DNA from: Chloroflexota bacterium | GTDB lineage: Bacteria > Chloroflexota > Anaerolineae > Aggregatilineales > Phototrophicaceae | Reading direction: 5' to 3' | Assembly (NCBI GenBank): GCA_020161935.1 | Contig: JAIUNI010000004.1 | Coordinates: 366,927-430,926 of the forward strand | DNA: 64,000 bases | Part shown: positions 8,162-17,237 of the stretch, piece after piece | Position numbering within the stretch: position 1 is the first letter of the stretch | How the letters are laid out: the number at the start of each line of letters is the position of its first letter | Notes under the pieces: generated by a model | What the model was told of the DNA's origin: nothing | The model's input: the letters and a program-made list of their open reading frames with translations, nothing else | Database searches by the model: none | Program-made: the position numbers and the translations under genes

Positions 8162-9526
8162 CTACACCAGCATCCGCATCGGGTTTTCGAGCAGCGTCTT
8201 GAAGGCTTGGAGGTACTGTGCACCTTCCGCACCGTCGCTGACACGGTGGTCAACGCTGATGGTGACCTTCATGCGGTTGCCCACGCCGAGCGTTCCGTCG
8301 GCCTTGACCACCGGCACCTTGCTCGCCGTACCGACCGCGAGAATACCGGCTTCCGGCGGGTTGATGATCGCGAGGAAGTGTTCGACGTTGTATGGGCCGA
8401 GGTTGCTGACGGTGAAGGTCGCGCCGGTAATATCTTCCGGCTTGATCTTGCCTTCACGCGCACGGGCGAACATCTCTTTGTTCTTGGCCGCCATCGTCCC
8501 CAACGACACCTTGTCGGCATCCTGCGCGACCACGTTAATCAGGCCGCCCTTCGGCAAGGCCACCGCGATACCGATGTTGATGCGCTTGTGGCGCACGAAA
8601 CGGTCACCATAGTAGTGGGTGTTCAGGTTCGGGTACTGGCGCAGCGTGAGGGCGGTCGCCTTCACCACCATGTCGTTCACACTGATCTTGCTCTCTTCCG
8701 GCAAACCTTCGTTGATCTGCTTGCGGAGCGCCAGCAGAGGCTCGACATCAATCTCGGTGGTGACATAGAAGTGGGGTATCCACTGCTTGCTTTCCACCGT
8801 CACAGCGGCGATGCGCTTCCGCATGGTCGTCAGGTCGATGTACTCGACATCCGGCCCTTCGGCGGGCAGCTTGCGGGCAGCGGGTGCGCTCAAGCCACCG
8901 CTGGCAGCGGCAGGCGCGGCCTCGGCTTGCTTGGTTGGCGCGGCGGATGGTGTAAACCCTTCCACATCTTCTTTGGTGATGCGCCCATTAGGGCCGGTGC
9001 CGCTGACCTGAGCGAGATCAATACCCTTTTCTTCGGCGATCTTGCGGGCAACCGGTGAAGCCTTGATGCGTCCGTCGTCGGTTGTGCTGCCGTTAGAGGC
9101 AGGTGCGCCGTTGGTACGGGCGGCGTTCCCAGCCGGTGCGCCGGGGGTTGCTGCCAGCACGGGCGACTGCTTGGCAGGGGCTTTTTGCCCTTCTTTAGCG
9201 ATCTCTTCGTCGACATATTCCGCTTCCGGTGACGCTTGTTCCGGCGCGGGAGTTTGCTCTTGCTTCGGCGCGGCAGCCTCGGCTTGCTTGGCTGGCGCGG
9301 CGGCTCCCCCACCTTCGCCAATCGTGCCGATAGCCTGACCAGTTTTGATTTCATCGCCGGGTTGGGCGCTCACGGCGCTAATCACACCCGACTCGGTCGC
9401 TTCGATTTCGACTGTCGCCTTATCCGCTTCGACTTCGGCGATCACATCACCCTGATTAACACTGTCACCGACGTTCTTCAGCCAGTTAAGCAGTGTCCCA
9501 TCCATTGACGCAGTAATCTGACTCAT
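8162..9526 (-). CDS. pdhC: Dihydrolipoamide acetyltransferase, E2 of pyruvate dehydrogenase
   Basis: The protein takes the acetyl group from E1 on its lipoyl arm and passes it to CoA. Domains in order: one lipoyl domain (about 1-75) with the lipoylated K36 in E-A-D-K-A; an Ala/Pro-rich linker; a peripheral-subunit-binding domain (about 160-195, A-S-P-V-A-R-K-I-A and G-T-G-P-N-G-R-I); a second linker; and the catalytic domain (about 225-454), with H427 and D431 in D-H-R-V-S-D-G. The substrate could also be a branched 2-oxo acid, but the E1 subunits favour pyruvate. The start codon abuts the stop of pdhB with no spacer, which implies translational coupling. It is the last gene of the operon. 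Confidence 0.92.
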   Translation of the reverse strand: MSQITASMDGTLLNWLKNVGDSVNQGDVIAEVEADKATVEIEATESGVISAVSAQPGDEIKTGQAIGTIGEGGGAAAPAKQAEAAAPKQEQTPAPEQASPEAEYVDEEIAKEGQKAPAKQSPVLAATPGAPAGNAARTNGAPASNGSTTDDGRIKASPVARKIAEEKGIDLAQVSGTGPNGRITKEDVEGFTPSAAPTKQAEAAPAAASGGLSAPAARKLPAEGPDVEYIDLTTMRKRIAAVTVESKQWIPHFYVTTEIDVEPLLALRKQINEGLPEESKISVNDMVVKATALTLRQYPNLNTHYYGDRFVRHKRINIGIAVALPKGGLINVVAQDADKVSLGTMAAKNKEMFARAREGKIKPEDITGATFTVSNLGPYNVEHFLAIINPPEAGILAVGTASKVPVVKADGTLGVGNRMKVTISVDHRVSDGAEGAQYLQAFKTLLENPMRMLV

Positions 9527-10507
9527 TTAGAGTACCTCTTTCACCGCTGCGATAACTTTTTCGGTGCTGGGAAGTGCCATCAGTTCGATGTCACGGGCGT
9601 AAGGCAGCGGCACGTCCATCGCGCTCACCCGCTTGACGGGCGCATCCATGTAGTCAAACATCTTGTCCTGAATTTGCGCTGCGATTTCACTGCCGAAGCT
9701 GAAGTGCGGCAGCGATTCTTCGACCACGACGCAGCGGTTGGTTTTCTTAAAGCTGTTGAATACGGTTTCCATGTCCAACGGGCGCAGCCAGCGCATGTCA
9801 ACCACTTCGCATTCCACGCCGTCTTTCGCCAGTTCATCCGCCGCGTGCATCGACCATGTGATACCGCTGCCGAAGGTGACGATGGTGACATGCTTGCCTT
9901 CGCGCTTGATGTCGGCCTTGCCAATCGGCAGGACAAAATCTTCATCGTCCGGCACGGGTCCCGGCTTGGGATACAGCGAGATAAACTCGGTGAACAGCAC
10001 CGGGTTGTCGTCCCGAATGGCGGCCTTCAACATACCCTTCGCATCACGCGGGGTCGAAGGGCAGCCGACGTACAAACCGGGGAAGTGCGCGAAGATCGGT
10101 TCCGGTGTGTGCGAGTGGGTGGCGGTGGCTTGGTCGCCCCAGCCAGTCGCGGCACGAATAACCAACGGCACTTTAAATTGGCCGTCGAACATATAGTGAA
10201 TTTTCGCCGCGTGGTTGATGATGGCATCCAGCGCCAAGAAGGCGAAGTTGATAGTCATCATTTCGGCGACCGGACGCAAGCCCATCATGGCCGCGCCGAC
10301 TGCCGCGCCAGCAATCGCCATTTCGGTGATCGGTGTGTCTTTAATACGCTTGGGGCCGAATTCTTCCAGCAAACCCTGTGTGACGCGGTGGGTGCCGTTC
10401 CAGATACCCACTTCTTCACCCATTACGAATACTTTTTCGTCACGAAGCATTTCTTCGCGAAGCGCCATCCGTAACGCCTCGCGCATCGGTCGATTTCGTT
10501 CTGCCAT
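9527..10507 (-). CDS. pdhB: Pyruvate dehydrogenase E1 component, beta subunit
   Basis: This 326-residue protein is the usual length for a separate E1 beta chain. It begins R-E-A-L-R-M-A-L-R-E-E-M and has G-E-E-V-G-I-W-N-G, an early glutamate region that contacts thiamin diphosphate in the alpha2-beta2 enzyme, then G-L-R-P-V-A-E-M-M and V-V-E-E-S-L-P-H-F-S-F-G near the C-terminal domain. With the alpha subunit it decarboxylates pyruvate and acetylates E2 in the cytoplasm. The ATG at 10507 has AGGA upstream. It lies 69 bp after pdhA, in a short tract of degenerate TAGTC/TTAGC words, and directly abuts pdhC. Confidence 0.93.
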   Translation of the reverse strand: MAERNRPMREALRMALREEMLRDEKVFVMGEEVGIWNGTHRVTQGLLEEFGPKRIKDTPITEMAIAGAAVGAAMMGLRPVAEMMTINFAFLALDAIINHAAKIHYMFDGQFKVPLVIRAATGWGDQATATHSHTPEPIFAHFPGLYVGCPSTPRDAKGMLKAAIRDDNPVLFTEFISLYPKPGPVPDDEDFVLPIGKADIKREGKHVTIVTFGSGITWSMHAADELAKDGVECEVVDMRWLRPLDMETVFNSFKKTNRCVVVEESLPHFSFGSEIAAQIQDKMFDYMDAPVKRVSAMDVPLPYARDIELMALPSTEKVIAAVKEVL

Positions 10508-10576
10508 TGTTAATCCTAGTCGTTAGTCTGTAGCTGCTTGTCTTTAGCTCAAAAGCCAGTCGCTAACCGTTAAAAG

Positions 10577-11548
10577 CTATACGTATACGTTGTTAATCAA
10601 GTCTTCGTAGGTCGGCTCGGCGCTGTCCAGCGCGTACTGTGTGGCTTCGTCCACATTGGCTGATGCGTCCTTGTCAATGGCATCCAACTCTTTAGCGATG
10701 CCTTTATATTTGCTCTCAAGTGTGCGGCGCAGAACGATAATCGGGTCTTTGTTGTCCACCCATTCCTTGAGTTCGTCCGCCATACGCTTGTCATAAGTCT
10801 TGTCCGAAACACCGTGTCCCTTGTAGCGGTAGGTCATGGCTTCGATCAGCACCGGGCCAGTCTTGCGGGCATAAGCGACCGCTTCGCTGACGACGCGGTG
10901 AACCTCAACTACGTCCTGACCGTCCACGCGACCGCCATCCTTCATACCGTAGGCAATGGCGCGTTTGTGGAGTTCAACCTGACCGCTGGAGTCTTCGATA
11001 CGGGTTCCCATACCGACCAGATTGTTTTCAATAATCCAGACGACTGGTAAGTCCCAAATCTGCGCCATGTTCAGCGCTTCGTGAAAGTAACCGTTGTTGG
11101 TGGCTGCGTCGCCGATGAACGAGATCACCACTTGGTCGGTATCGTTGTAACGGCAGGCCAAGCCCATGCCGGTCGCCAGCGGCAGATGCCCACCGACGAT
11201 GGCATAACCGCCCCAGAAGTTATGCTCGCGTGAGGCGATGTGCATCGACCCGCCCTTGCCGCCGCTCGTGCCGGTCTTTTTGCCCATCATTTCCGCCATG
11301 ATCGGCTTGGTATCCACGCCGCGAGCGATGGCGATACCGTGATCGCGGTAAGCGGTGATGATGTGGTCGCTCGGCTTCAGCGCGGCATTTGCGCCCACGC
11401 CGACGGCCTCATGACCGCTGTACAGATGCAGATACACGCCAGTGATTTTCTTCTCACGGTAGAGTTCGTCGCAGCGTGTTTCGAACAAGCGAATGAGAAC
11501 CATCTGCCGATACCATTCCAGCAGAGTTTCCTTTTTCAGTGTTGCCAT
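10577..11548 (-). CDS. pdhA: Pyruvate dehydrogenase E1 component, alpha subunit
   Basis: A 323-residue chain, typical for E1 alpha. It shows R-L-F-E-T-R near the start, H-L-Y-S-G-H-E-A, Y-R-D-H-G, G-G-K-G-G-S-M-H, and the thiamin diphosphate/Mg motif G-D-A-A-T-N-N-G followed by E-N-N. The tail carries Y-R-Y-K-G-H-G-V-S-D, the phosphorylation-loop region of this family. The start is ATG at 11548 with GAGGT upstream; an in-frame TTG at 11680 would add 44 residues with no family match. It is the first gene of the operon pdhA-pdhB-pdhC. No E3 (dihydrolipoamide dehydrogenase) gene is present in the window, so that subunit must be encoded elsewhere. Confidence 0.93.
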   Translation of the reverse strand: MATLKKETLLEWYRQMVLIRLFETRCDELYREKKITGVYLHLYSGHEAVGVGANAALKPSDHIITAYRDHGIAIARGVDTKPIMAEMMGKKTGTSGGKGGSMHIASREHNFWGGYAIVGGHLPLATGMGLACRYNDTDQVVISFIGDAATNNGYFHEALNMAQIWDLPVVWIIENNLVGMGTRIEDSSGQVELHKRAIAYGMKDGGRVDGQDVVEVHRVVSEAVAYARKTGPVLIEAMTYRYKGHGVSDKTYDKRMADELKEWVDNKDPIIVLRRTLESKYKGIAKELDAIDKDASANVDEATQYALDSAEPTYEDLINNVYV

Positions 11549-11767
11549 GAAATACCTCGTCAACCAACATGGCGGGTTATGCACCCAGCCAGCCGCATAA
11601 TGATCTTTATTGTAGTCGAGAAAACACGATTCGTGTACCGCCGAAGTGTACCGCACAAAGAAATGGCTCTGCAATAACACCTCATCCCATTTTAAGCCGC
11701 CGTTTCCCCATGCCTCGGACTCAGTGTTACAATCGCGCTATCCGCAGTCAATCAGGAGGCAGCAGCG

Positions 11768-11899
11768 ATGGCAGACGATAAGAAATCCGGCGAAAGTGGC
11801 AAGTCTACGGGCGGGCAAACCGCAGGCACGAAAACCACTTCCGGCGGGGGCGGCACGTCCAAATCCACCGGCAAATCCGGCGAGAAAAAGAAGAAGTAA
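11768..11899 (+). CDS. 43-residue Lys/Gly/Ser/Thr-rich small protein
   Basis: A short gene with a strong start: AGGAGG lies nine bases ahead of the ATG, and a -10-like TACAAT is at 11728-11733. The product begins M-A-D-D-K-K-S-G and ends in five residues G-E-K-K-K-K style; it is made almost only of K, S, G, T and acidic residues and must be disordered and basic. No family is recognised. Such small Lys-tailed proteins could bind nucleic acid or be structural, but that is a guess. It is divergent from pdhA and ends 56 bp before a leftward Uma2 gene. The strong initiation signals are the main reason to call it a gene. Confidence 0.55.
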   Translation: MADDKKSGESGKSTGGQTAGTKTTSGGGGTSKSTGKSGEKKKK

Positions 11900-11954
11900 A
11901 TTTTAGAAGAGTATGGGCGCAGACGACCCGTGTTGGATCGTCTACGCCGTTCTA

Positions 11955-12542
11955 TTATGCGTCGGCTTCCGGCACGATAAACAGATCGCCGATCTTAATA
12001 TCGAGGCCGGGAAATAAGATGCTTGTAAACGTATCTTCTGCTGTAAAAATATGACTGGCTTTCTCACCCCGAATGTATTGGTGTAATTCTTGCTGCTCGG
12101 AGTAGAGTACCCATACTTCATCTGTACCGTAAGCGAAGTAATCACGGATTTTAGCGAGTAACTCGTCCGCACCTTCATCCGGCGAAACCACTTCAACAGC
12201 TAAATCGGGCGCACCGGGGAAAGGTCGCGAACGGTCAAAACCTTTAGGCAAGCGTCCCCGCCGTACAAATGACACATCCGGTATCCGCGTTTTACGGATA
12301 CCTCGTTCGGCATCGACATGCAGGACAAAGATGAGGCTGTCCATACGGACTTCGCCGAGTTTGTTGGCGCGGGCAAAAGGCTTGAGCGTGTCGTAGGTAT
12401 TTCCGGCAATATCTGAATACAGAACGCCAACAGGCATCATTTCGATAATCTCTCCGTCGATGACTTCAAAACGCTGCCCCTGTGTGCCTAACCGGAGTAA
12501 ATCGGCTTCGGTCAGCACCTTTGTGGTTGGCATGTCAAACAT
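11955..12542 (-). CDS. Uma2 family (DUF820) PD-(D/E)xK protein
   Basis: A 195-residue Uma2 protein. Core motifs: Q-R-F-E-V-I-D-G-E, R-I-P-D-V-S-F (aspartate), L-A-V-E-V-V-S-P-D (glutamate), L-A-K-I-R-D-Y (lysine), then E-V-W-V-L-Y and I-L-F-P-G-L-D-I. The nuclease-like residues are all present, so it may be active, but no target is known for the family. The ATG at 12542 has AAGGG seven bases ahead; a second ATG three codons on is possible. It lies between the small basic protein and glgB with no sign of operon linkage. Confidence 0.88.
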   Translation of the reverse strand: MFDMPTTKVLTEADLLRLGTQGQRFEVIDGEIIEMMPVGVLYSDIAGNTYDTLKPFARANKLGEVRMDSLIFVLHVDAERGIRKTRIPDVSFVRRGRLPKGFDRSRPFPGAPDLAVEVVSPDEGADELLAKIRDYFAYGTDEVWVLYSEQQELHQYIRGEKASHIFTAEDTFTSILFPGLDIKIGDLFIVPEADA

Positions 12543-12595
12543 GGCTACACCCTTGCACTTCGTTTCATATTTTGTCCATTATAAGTGGGTTACAC

Positions 12596-14917
12596 TTAAT
12601 CCCCTACTGTTTCCTCAGCCGCCTGTTCCACATTCACGAGGCTTTCGGGCTTTTCCTCTTTGGGCGGGGTGACAGATGGCGTGACGCTGGCGACCGCCTC
12701 CACGACTTTCTCCGGCTTCGGTGGGGCTTCGAGCTTGAGGATTACCATGCCCAGCGGCGGCACGGTCACATCAAGGCTGTGCGGCCACTCGCGCCACGCT
12801 TCCGGCTTACTGGCGACACCGCCGTGGTTGCCCACATTTGCGCCACCATAAACACTGGCATCGCTGTTCAGCACTTCTTTATAGTAGCCCTCGGTGGGTA
12901 CGCCCAGCCGATAGTTGTGGCGCGGCACGGGCGTAAAGTTGATGGCGATGACGACGAAATCGCTCTTATCTTTGGCGAAGCGCATGTAGGTGAAGGTGCT
13001 TTGGTCAGCATCATTGGCATCAATCCACTGGTAGCCCTGCCAATCGAGGTCGCGTTCGTACATCGCCGGTTGGCTGGTGTAAAAGTGGTTCAAGTCGCGC
13101 ATCCAATTGAGCATCCCCTGATGCGTGGGCAGTTGCAGCAACTCCCAATCGAGGCCGCGCCGTTCGCTCCACTCGTTCCACTGCCCGAACTCCTGCCCCA
13201 TGAAGTTGAGCTTCTTGCCGCTGTGGGTGTACTGGTAGCCGAAGACCAAACGTACGGTCGCGAACTTCTGCCACCAGTCGCCGGAGGATTTCGTCATCAG
13301 CGAACCTTTAAGATGCACCACCTCATCATGCGAGAGTGCCAGCACGTAGTTCTCGTTGAAGGCGTAGAACATGCTGAACGTAATCAGCGTGTGGTTGTAA
13401 CGACGGTAAATCGGGTCGAGCTTGATGTACTTCAGCGTGTCGTGCATCCAGCCCATATCCCACTTGAAGGTGAAGCCCAAGCCGCCGACGTACACCGGAC
13501 GCGACACCATCGGCCACGACGTACTTTCCTCGGCAATCGTCATCGCGCCGGGCGACTCGGCATGGATGACGGTGTTGACCTCACGCACGAACTCAATCGC
13601 CTCAAGGTTTTCCGGCCCGCCGTACTTATTCGGCACCCACTGCCCATGCTCCCGCGAAAAGTCGAGGCGGATCATGCTCGTCACCGCGTCTACCCGCAGC
13701 CCATCGCAGTGATACTCCTTGAGCCAGAACAAGGCGCTGCTGATGAGGAAGTTCCGCACTTCATTGCGCCCGTAGTTGAAAATCAGCGTCCCCCAATCGG
13801 GATGTTCCCGCTGCATCGGGTTATCATGCTCGTAGAGGTGCGTCCCGTCGAAGTAATTCAGCCCGTGACCGTCTTTGGGGAAGTGCGCCGGAACCCAATC
13901 GAGGATCACCCCGATGCCGTTCTGGTGACAGGTATCCACAAAGTACATGAAATCCTTTGGCGGCCCAAAGCGGCTGGTTGGCGCGTAATAACCTGTGACG
14001 AGGTAGCCCCAAGAAGCGTCGTCCGGGTGTTCCATCAACCCCATCAGCTCAACGTGGGTGTAGCCCATATCCTTGACGTAACCGACCAGTTCATCCGCCA
14101 GTTCGCGGTAGGTCATGAAGCGGTTTTCTTCCTTCCGCCGCCACGAACCGGGATGGACTTCATAAATTGCCATTGGCGAGTTCAGGTGGTCACGCCCTGC
14201 CCGCTTGTCCATCCACGCGCTGTCCTGCCACTCGTAGCCTTTAATTTCCGCCACAACCGAGGCGTTGTTCGGGCGCTTTTCGGCATAAAAACCGTAGGGA
14301 TCGGACTTCTCGATTTGGAAATCGTTAAAGCGGCTCTTAATGTGGTAGCGGTAAATGGCCCCTTCGCCGAGGTGGGGGATGAACAGCTCCCAGATGCCGC
14401 TGTCGAGGACTGGCTGCATCGGGTGTACACGCGAGTCCCATTCGTTGAAGCCGCCGATCACGCTCACTCGCAGCGCGTTCGGTGCCCACACCGCGAAGTG
14501 AACCCCCGCCACGCCGTCAATCGTCATCAAGTGTGCGCCGAACTTCTCGTAGCTGTAGAGGTGCTTGCCTTCGCGCAGCAGGTAAACATCATATTCGGTC
14601 AATTGTGAGGGGAAACCATAAGGATCGCCGAGGATTTCTTCATGCCCGTTAAAGGTGGTCGATTCGAACTGGTAGGTTCCCGGCTTCCACTCGCCATTGA
14701 CCGCTGCCTCGAACAAGCCCTCGTCGCGGACGCGCACCATGCCGATTTTCTCGTCACTGCCGATTTTGACCAGTGACAGGCTGCTGGCATTCGGGCGCAT
14801 GGCGCGAATGGTCGTTTTGCCGTCCTCGCCAACATGCGGGCCGAGGATGTCACCCGGTTTTCCGTGATAGCCATTTACCAGTGCAGTCACCGCTTCGAAA
14901 GGGAGTTCGGTTGGCAT
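12596..14917 (-). CDS. glgB: 1,4-alpha-glucan branching enzyme (GH13)
   Basis: The enzyme makes alpha-1,6 branches in glycogen. The 773-residue chain has an N-terminal N1-type domain, a CBM48 domain (about 120-220, with V-H-F-A-V-W-A-P-N-A), the GH13 barrel (about 250-600) and a C-terminal beta domain. The catalytic triad is visible: nucleophile D410 in D-G-L-R-V-D-A-V, acid/base E463 in I-A-E-E-S, and D531 in L-S-H-D-E-V-V-H. Family members are about 630-730 residues; the excess here is an acidic Pro/Val/Glu-rich tail of about 45 residues. No other glycogen gene is nearby. A 708-codon antisense frame over this gene is a shadow. Confidence 0.95.
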   Translation of the reverse strand: MPTELPFEAVTALVNGYHGKPGDILGPHVGEDGKTTIRAMRPNASSLSLVKIGSDEKIGMVRVRDEGLFEAAVNGEWKPGTYQFESTTFNGHEEILGDPYGFPSQLTEYDVYLLREGKHLYSYEKFGAHLMTIDGVAGVHFAVWAPNALRVSVIGGFNEWDSRVHPMQPVLDSGIWELFIPHLGEGAIYRYHIKSRFNDFQIEKSDPYGFYAEKRPNNASVVAEIKGYEWQDSAWMDKRAGRDHLNSPMAIYEVHPGSWRRKEENRFMTYRELADELVGYVKDMGYTHVELMGLMEHPDDASWGYLVTGYYAPTSRFGPPKDFMYFVDTCHQNGIGVILDWVPAHFPKDGHGLNYFDGTHLYEHDNPMQREHPDWGTLIFNYGRNEVRNFLISSALFWLKEYHCDGLRVDAVTSMIRLDFSREHGQWVPNKYGGPENLEAIEFVREVNTVIHAESPGAMTIAEESTSWPMVSRPVYVGGLGFTFKWDMGWMHDTLKYIKLDPIYRRYNHTLITFSMFYAFNENYVLALSHDEVVHLKGSLMTKSSGDWWQKFATVRLVFGYQYTHSGKKLNFMGQEFGQWNEWSERRGLDWELLQLPTHQGMLNWMRDLNHFYTSQPAMYERDLDWQGYQWIDANDADQSTFTYMRFAKDKSDFVVIAINFTPVPRHNYRLGVPTEGYYKEVLNSDASVYGGANVGNHGGVASKPEAWREWPHSLDVTVPPLGMVILKLEAPPKPEKVVEAVASVTPSVTPPKEEKPESLVNVEQAAEETVGD

Positions 14918-14969
14918 GACATTTCACCTATCAATAATGGAGGTTATAGGTTAACTCTATCCCGATCAT

Positions 14970-15422
14970 CTATGGATGATTATTGGGGTTATCAACAATA
15001 AATCCTTCAGCTTGGGCAGCCGCTAAAAGATGCACATCTGCCGAAATAAATGTTAAAACTTCATTTAAAGTATGAGCCGCACTGATTGCCGCAGACAGTT
15101 GCAAAGCGTCAAGTGTTCGCAAATCGTGCTTTGCCACTAACGTTCTCGCTTGAACAAATGTGGTCGAATCGATGGGTTCGACTAAATAACGGGTGCTGAT
15201 ATGGCTGAGTACCGCAGGTTGCAGAGCATTCACCATTGCCGAGGTCAGATGCCCCATCTTATGTCGCCGGTTAATCAGTGAATACATCTCAACCACGGTT
15301 GCGTCCGAAAAAACAACAACCGCATTTGTTGAAGGTCGGATGAGCGTCCGCACCCAACTCGTCCCAACTTCGGGAATGTAGTATTTAGCAAGCCCACTTG
15401 TGTCGATATAATAAGTGGTCAA
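14970..15422 (-). CDS. PIN-domain ribonuclease, VapC-like toxin
   Basis: A 150-residue single-domain PIN protein. It has Y-I-D-T-S at the start (D7), E45 in V-V-E-M-Y, D105 in L-R-T-L-D-A-L-Q-L-S and D129 in I-S-A-D-V-H-L-L, the four acidic residues that bind Mg2+ in VapC nucleases. It probably cleaves RNA when freed from its antitoxin. The start overlaps the stop of the upstream gene by 4 bp, the usual layout of antitoxin-toxin pairs. Confidence 0.85.
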   Translation of the reverse strand: MTTYYIDTSGLAKYYIPEVGTSWVRTLIRPSTNAVVVFSDATVVEMYSLINRRHKMGHLTSAMVNALQPAVLSHISTRYLVEPIDSTTFVQARTLVAKHDLRTLDALQLSAAISAAHTLNEVLTFISADVHLLAAAQAEGFIVDNPNNHP

Positions 15423-15754
15423 TACAACCCTCGTTCTTCGTTGATAAGCTGCTCGGAAGGGGGTGCTTCCGGTGAGAGTTGTACCAAACCCCAGAGTGCT
15501 TCATCATCCATCGCGGCAGTTGTCTCGCCTGTATGCCAGCGACTTAAACGCCCCTTACTACGCATTTTTTCACGAGCCGCTTCTAAGGTATGATTGACAG
15601 CCTCGCCTAACGAGCTGGTCGTCGGATGTAAAACAAGTTCGACTTCAACTTGTCCGGTCGGCATATCGGGTGGAAGTGGGATGTCAATCGAGAGGCGATG
15701 ATCGTCACCAATCGTCGTTCGGACGGTAATAGAAGGTGGTTGTCGGGCAATCAT
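15419..15754 (-). CDS. Putative antitoxin partner of the PIN toxin
   Basis: A 111-residue protein directly upstream of, and overlapping by 4 bp, the PIN toxin. No antitoxin family is recognised with certainty. The first 50 residues form a beta-rich segment (T-V-R-T-T-I-G-D-D, L-P-P-D-M-P-T-G-Q-V-E-V-E-L-V-L), followed by a helical segment (L-G-E-A-V-N-H-T-L-E-A-A-R-E-K) and an extended tail, as expected if the C-terminus wraps the toxin. Position is the main evidence for the role. ATG at 15754 has AAGGG ahead; a TTG at 15769 would add five residues. Confidence 0.65.
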   Translation of the reverse strand: MIARQPPSITVRTTIGDDHRLSIDIPLPPDMPTGQVEVELVLHPTTSSLGEAVNHTLEAAREKMRSKGRLSRWHTGETTAAMDDEALWGLVQLSPEAPPSEQLINEERGLY

Positions 15755-15895
15755 CGTTAGTCCCTTCAATTACTTGAATAGAAGATCAAGCTGTGAAGCC
15801 ATTTCATATCTATTTTAATGAAGATCAAATCGATTGTAAAAGATATTAGGGGTTTGGGCGAACAAGGCTTAGGGGATGCTCATTCGGCAATACTC

Positions 15896-15935
15896 ACAAA
15901 AACAGCGCGGGCATTCGCTTGAATACCCGCGCTGT
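15896..15935 (-). terminator. Rho-independent terminator
   Basis: A 10-bp perfect stem ACAGCGCGGG (15902-15911) and CCCGCGCTGT (15926-15935), extended by near-complementary ATT/AAT bases, is followed on the minus strand by TTTTTG. It ends the PA14-SH3b gene that stops at 15966. Confidence 0.9.
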
Positions 15936-15965
15936 CTATCGTCTCAGCTTGGTTCAATGTACCGC

Positions 15966-17024
15966 TTATTGCACAATCGGTACGCTGTTGATGTCGCCTT
16001 CAACCACGCGCACCCACGCCGAAGCCACCCAACCGGTTGTACCCTTCCAGATGACCTGATACCAGTCGCCCAGCCCCGTACGACCGATGACCGCCACCGC
16101 GCCGCCCCACGTCACACGCCCGATTTGCTGCGAGCGCACATCCGGCGCTGCCCGCAAACGCAGCGTACCGACCGACTGCGCGACTACCCCGCTGACCGCT
16201 GCCGGATTGCCACCCAGCACGAAGTCGCTGACGACCGGCGCGTTAAATTCGTTGGTGTTGAAGTACAGATAGTAACCGAGCGCCCAACCCTGCTTGCCGC
16301 TCAGTTGCAGCAGGAACCAGCGTGCATTTTCATCCCGCCCGACCACTTGGTAGGTCTGCCCGCGCAGGACGCTGCCGATGCGGTCAGCGAACGCCGATGG
16401 ACCGCCGCGCACGTTCAGGACAGGCGCACGAATGACGGTGGCCGTCAGCGCACCGGAGGGAATAGCCGGTAAGCTGGTGGGCGCTGGGGTGTTCGTCGGG
16501 CCGGGTGTCGGCGATGGGCCAGCCGTGACAATCCCGCCTGTTAAACCCCACTGGAGTTGGATAAGGGCTTGGTCGATACCTTCAAAGTATTCAACCGTCA
16601 GCGTGTGCGGCCCCGCCGTCAACTGTGCGCTGAACGTGTCGGTGGTCGCCACGCGCCCGATGAACTTATCGAGCAGCAGCGCCCCATCGACATACACACG
16701 CATACCATCGTCCGAAACGGCGGTGAAGGTGTACGTGCCGCCTAAGAAGGTTTGCACCGAGGTAAAACGTGCCGAGAAGTTATCCGCCGGAATGCCCGGC
16801 ACAGCCACACCGTTGATGACCGGCTGTCCCGTTCCCCAGTTGAAGTTAAGCCCCTGAATATTGCTGACCGGAACACCCGTCCCCGTTAAGTTATTCGTCG
16901 GGAAAAAGGTTGCCGACCAGTTAGTACCGAAATCCTGCGCTTGTATCGCGCTGAATGTCGAACTGAAAACCAGCACGACAACCAGTAGGATAAGGCTGAA
17001 GACGCTCGCTCGTTTTTTGTTCAT
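15966..17024 (-). CDS. Secreted PA14-domain protein with two SH3b domains
   Basis: A 352-residue exported protein. Residues 1-29 are a signal peptide (N-K-K-R start, long hydrophobic core, A-I-Q-A-Q cut). A PA14 domain spans about 30-165, with W-S-A-T-F-F at its start, V-S-D-D-G-M-R-V-Y-V-D-G (the carbohydrate-site strand) and H-T-L-T-V-E-Y-F-E-G. A Pro/Thr linker follows (about 168-192), then SH3b domains at about 195-265 and 283-345. PA14 domains often bind glycans and SH3b domains often bind peptidoglycan, so the protein may attach to the cell envelope or to extracellular polysaccharide. GGAGG sits six bases before the ATG. It resembles the protein at 4115 in architecture but not in the N-terminal module. 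Confidence 0.82.
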   Translation of the reverse strand: MNKKRASVFSLILLVVVLVFSSTFSAIQAQDFGTNWSATFFPTNNLTGTGVPVSNIQGLNFNWGTGQPVINGVAVPGIPADNFSARFTSVQTFLGGTYTFTAVSDDGMRVYVDGALLLDKFIGRVATTDTFSAQLTAGPHTLTVEYFEGIDQALIQLQWGLTGGIVTAGPSPTPGPTNTPAPTSLPAIPSGALTATVIRAPVLNVRGGPSAFADRIGSVLRGQTYQVVGRDENARWFLLQLSGKQGWALGYYLYFNTNEFNAPVVSDFVLGGNPAAVSGVVAQSVGTLRLRAAPDVRSQQIGRVTWGGAVAVIGRTGLGDWYQVIWKGTTGWVASAWVRVVEGDINSVPIVQ

Positions 17025-17237
17025 CAGTGCCTCCGTTTAGGGCGTGTTGGCAGCGTATCATCATAATATGCCCTAAGTATATCCATAATTGGTTTTCCGC
17101 GCAGAGGACTTCGGTATCAGTGGTAAATCAGTGGTTATAGGAGGCAGCGTCACGGGGGTTAACTATTGCCCTTTAGCACATGATGTACAATCATAGCGTG
17201 ATTAATGAACGGCCTGAACCTGTAAGGATGCGGCGCT

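Noticed and set aside
8207..9058. Rightward frame opposite the E2 gene
   Set aside because: It mirrors the Ala/Pro/Lys linker codons of the E2 gene and has no start signals.
12482..14608. A 708-codon rightward frame opposite glgB
   Set aside because: It lies entirely over the glgB gene with no ribosome binding site; its composition is that of an antisense shadow.
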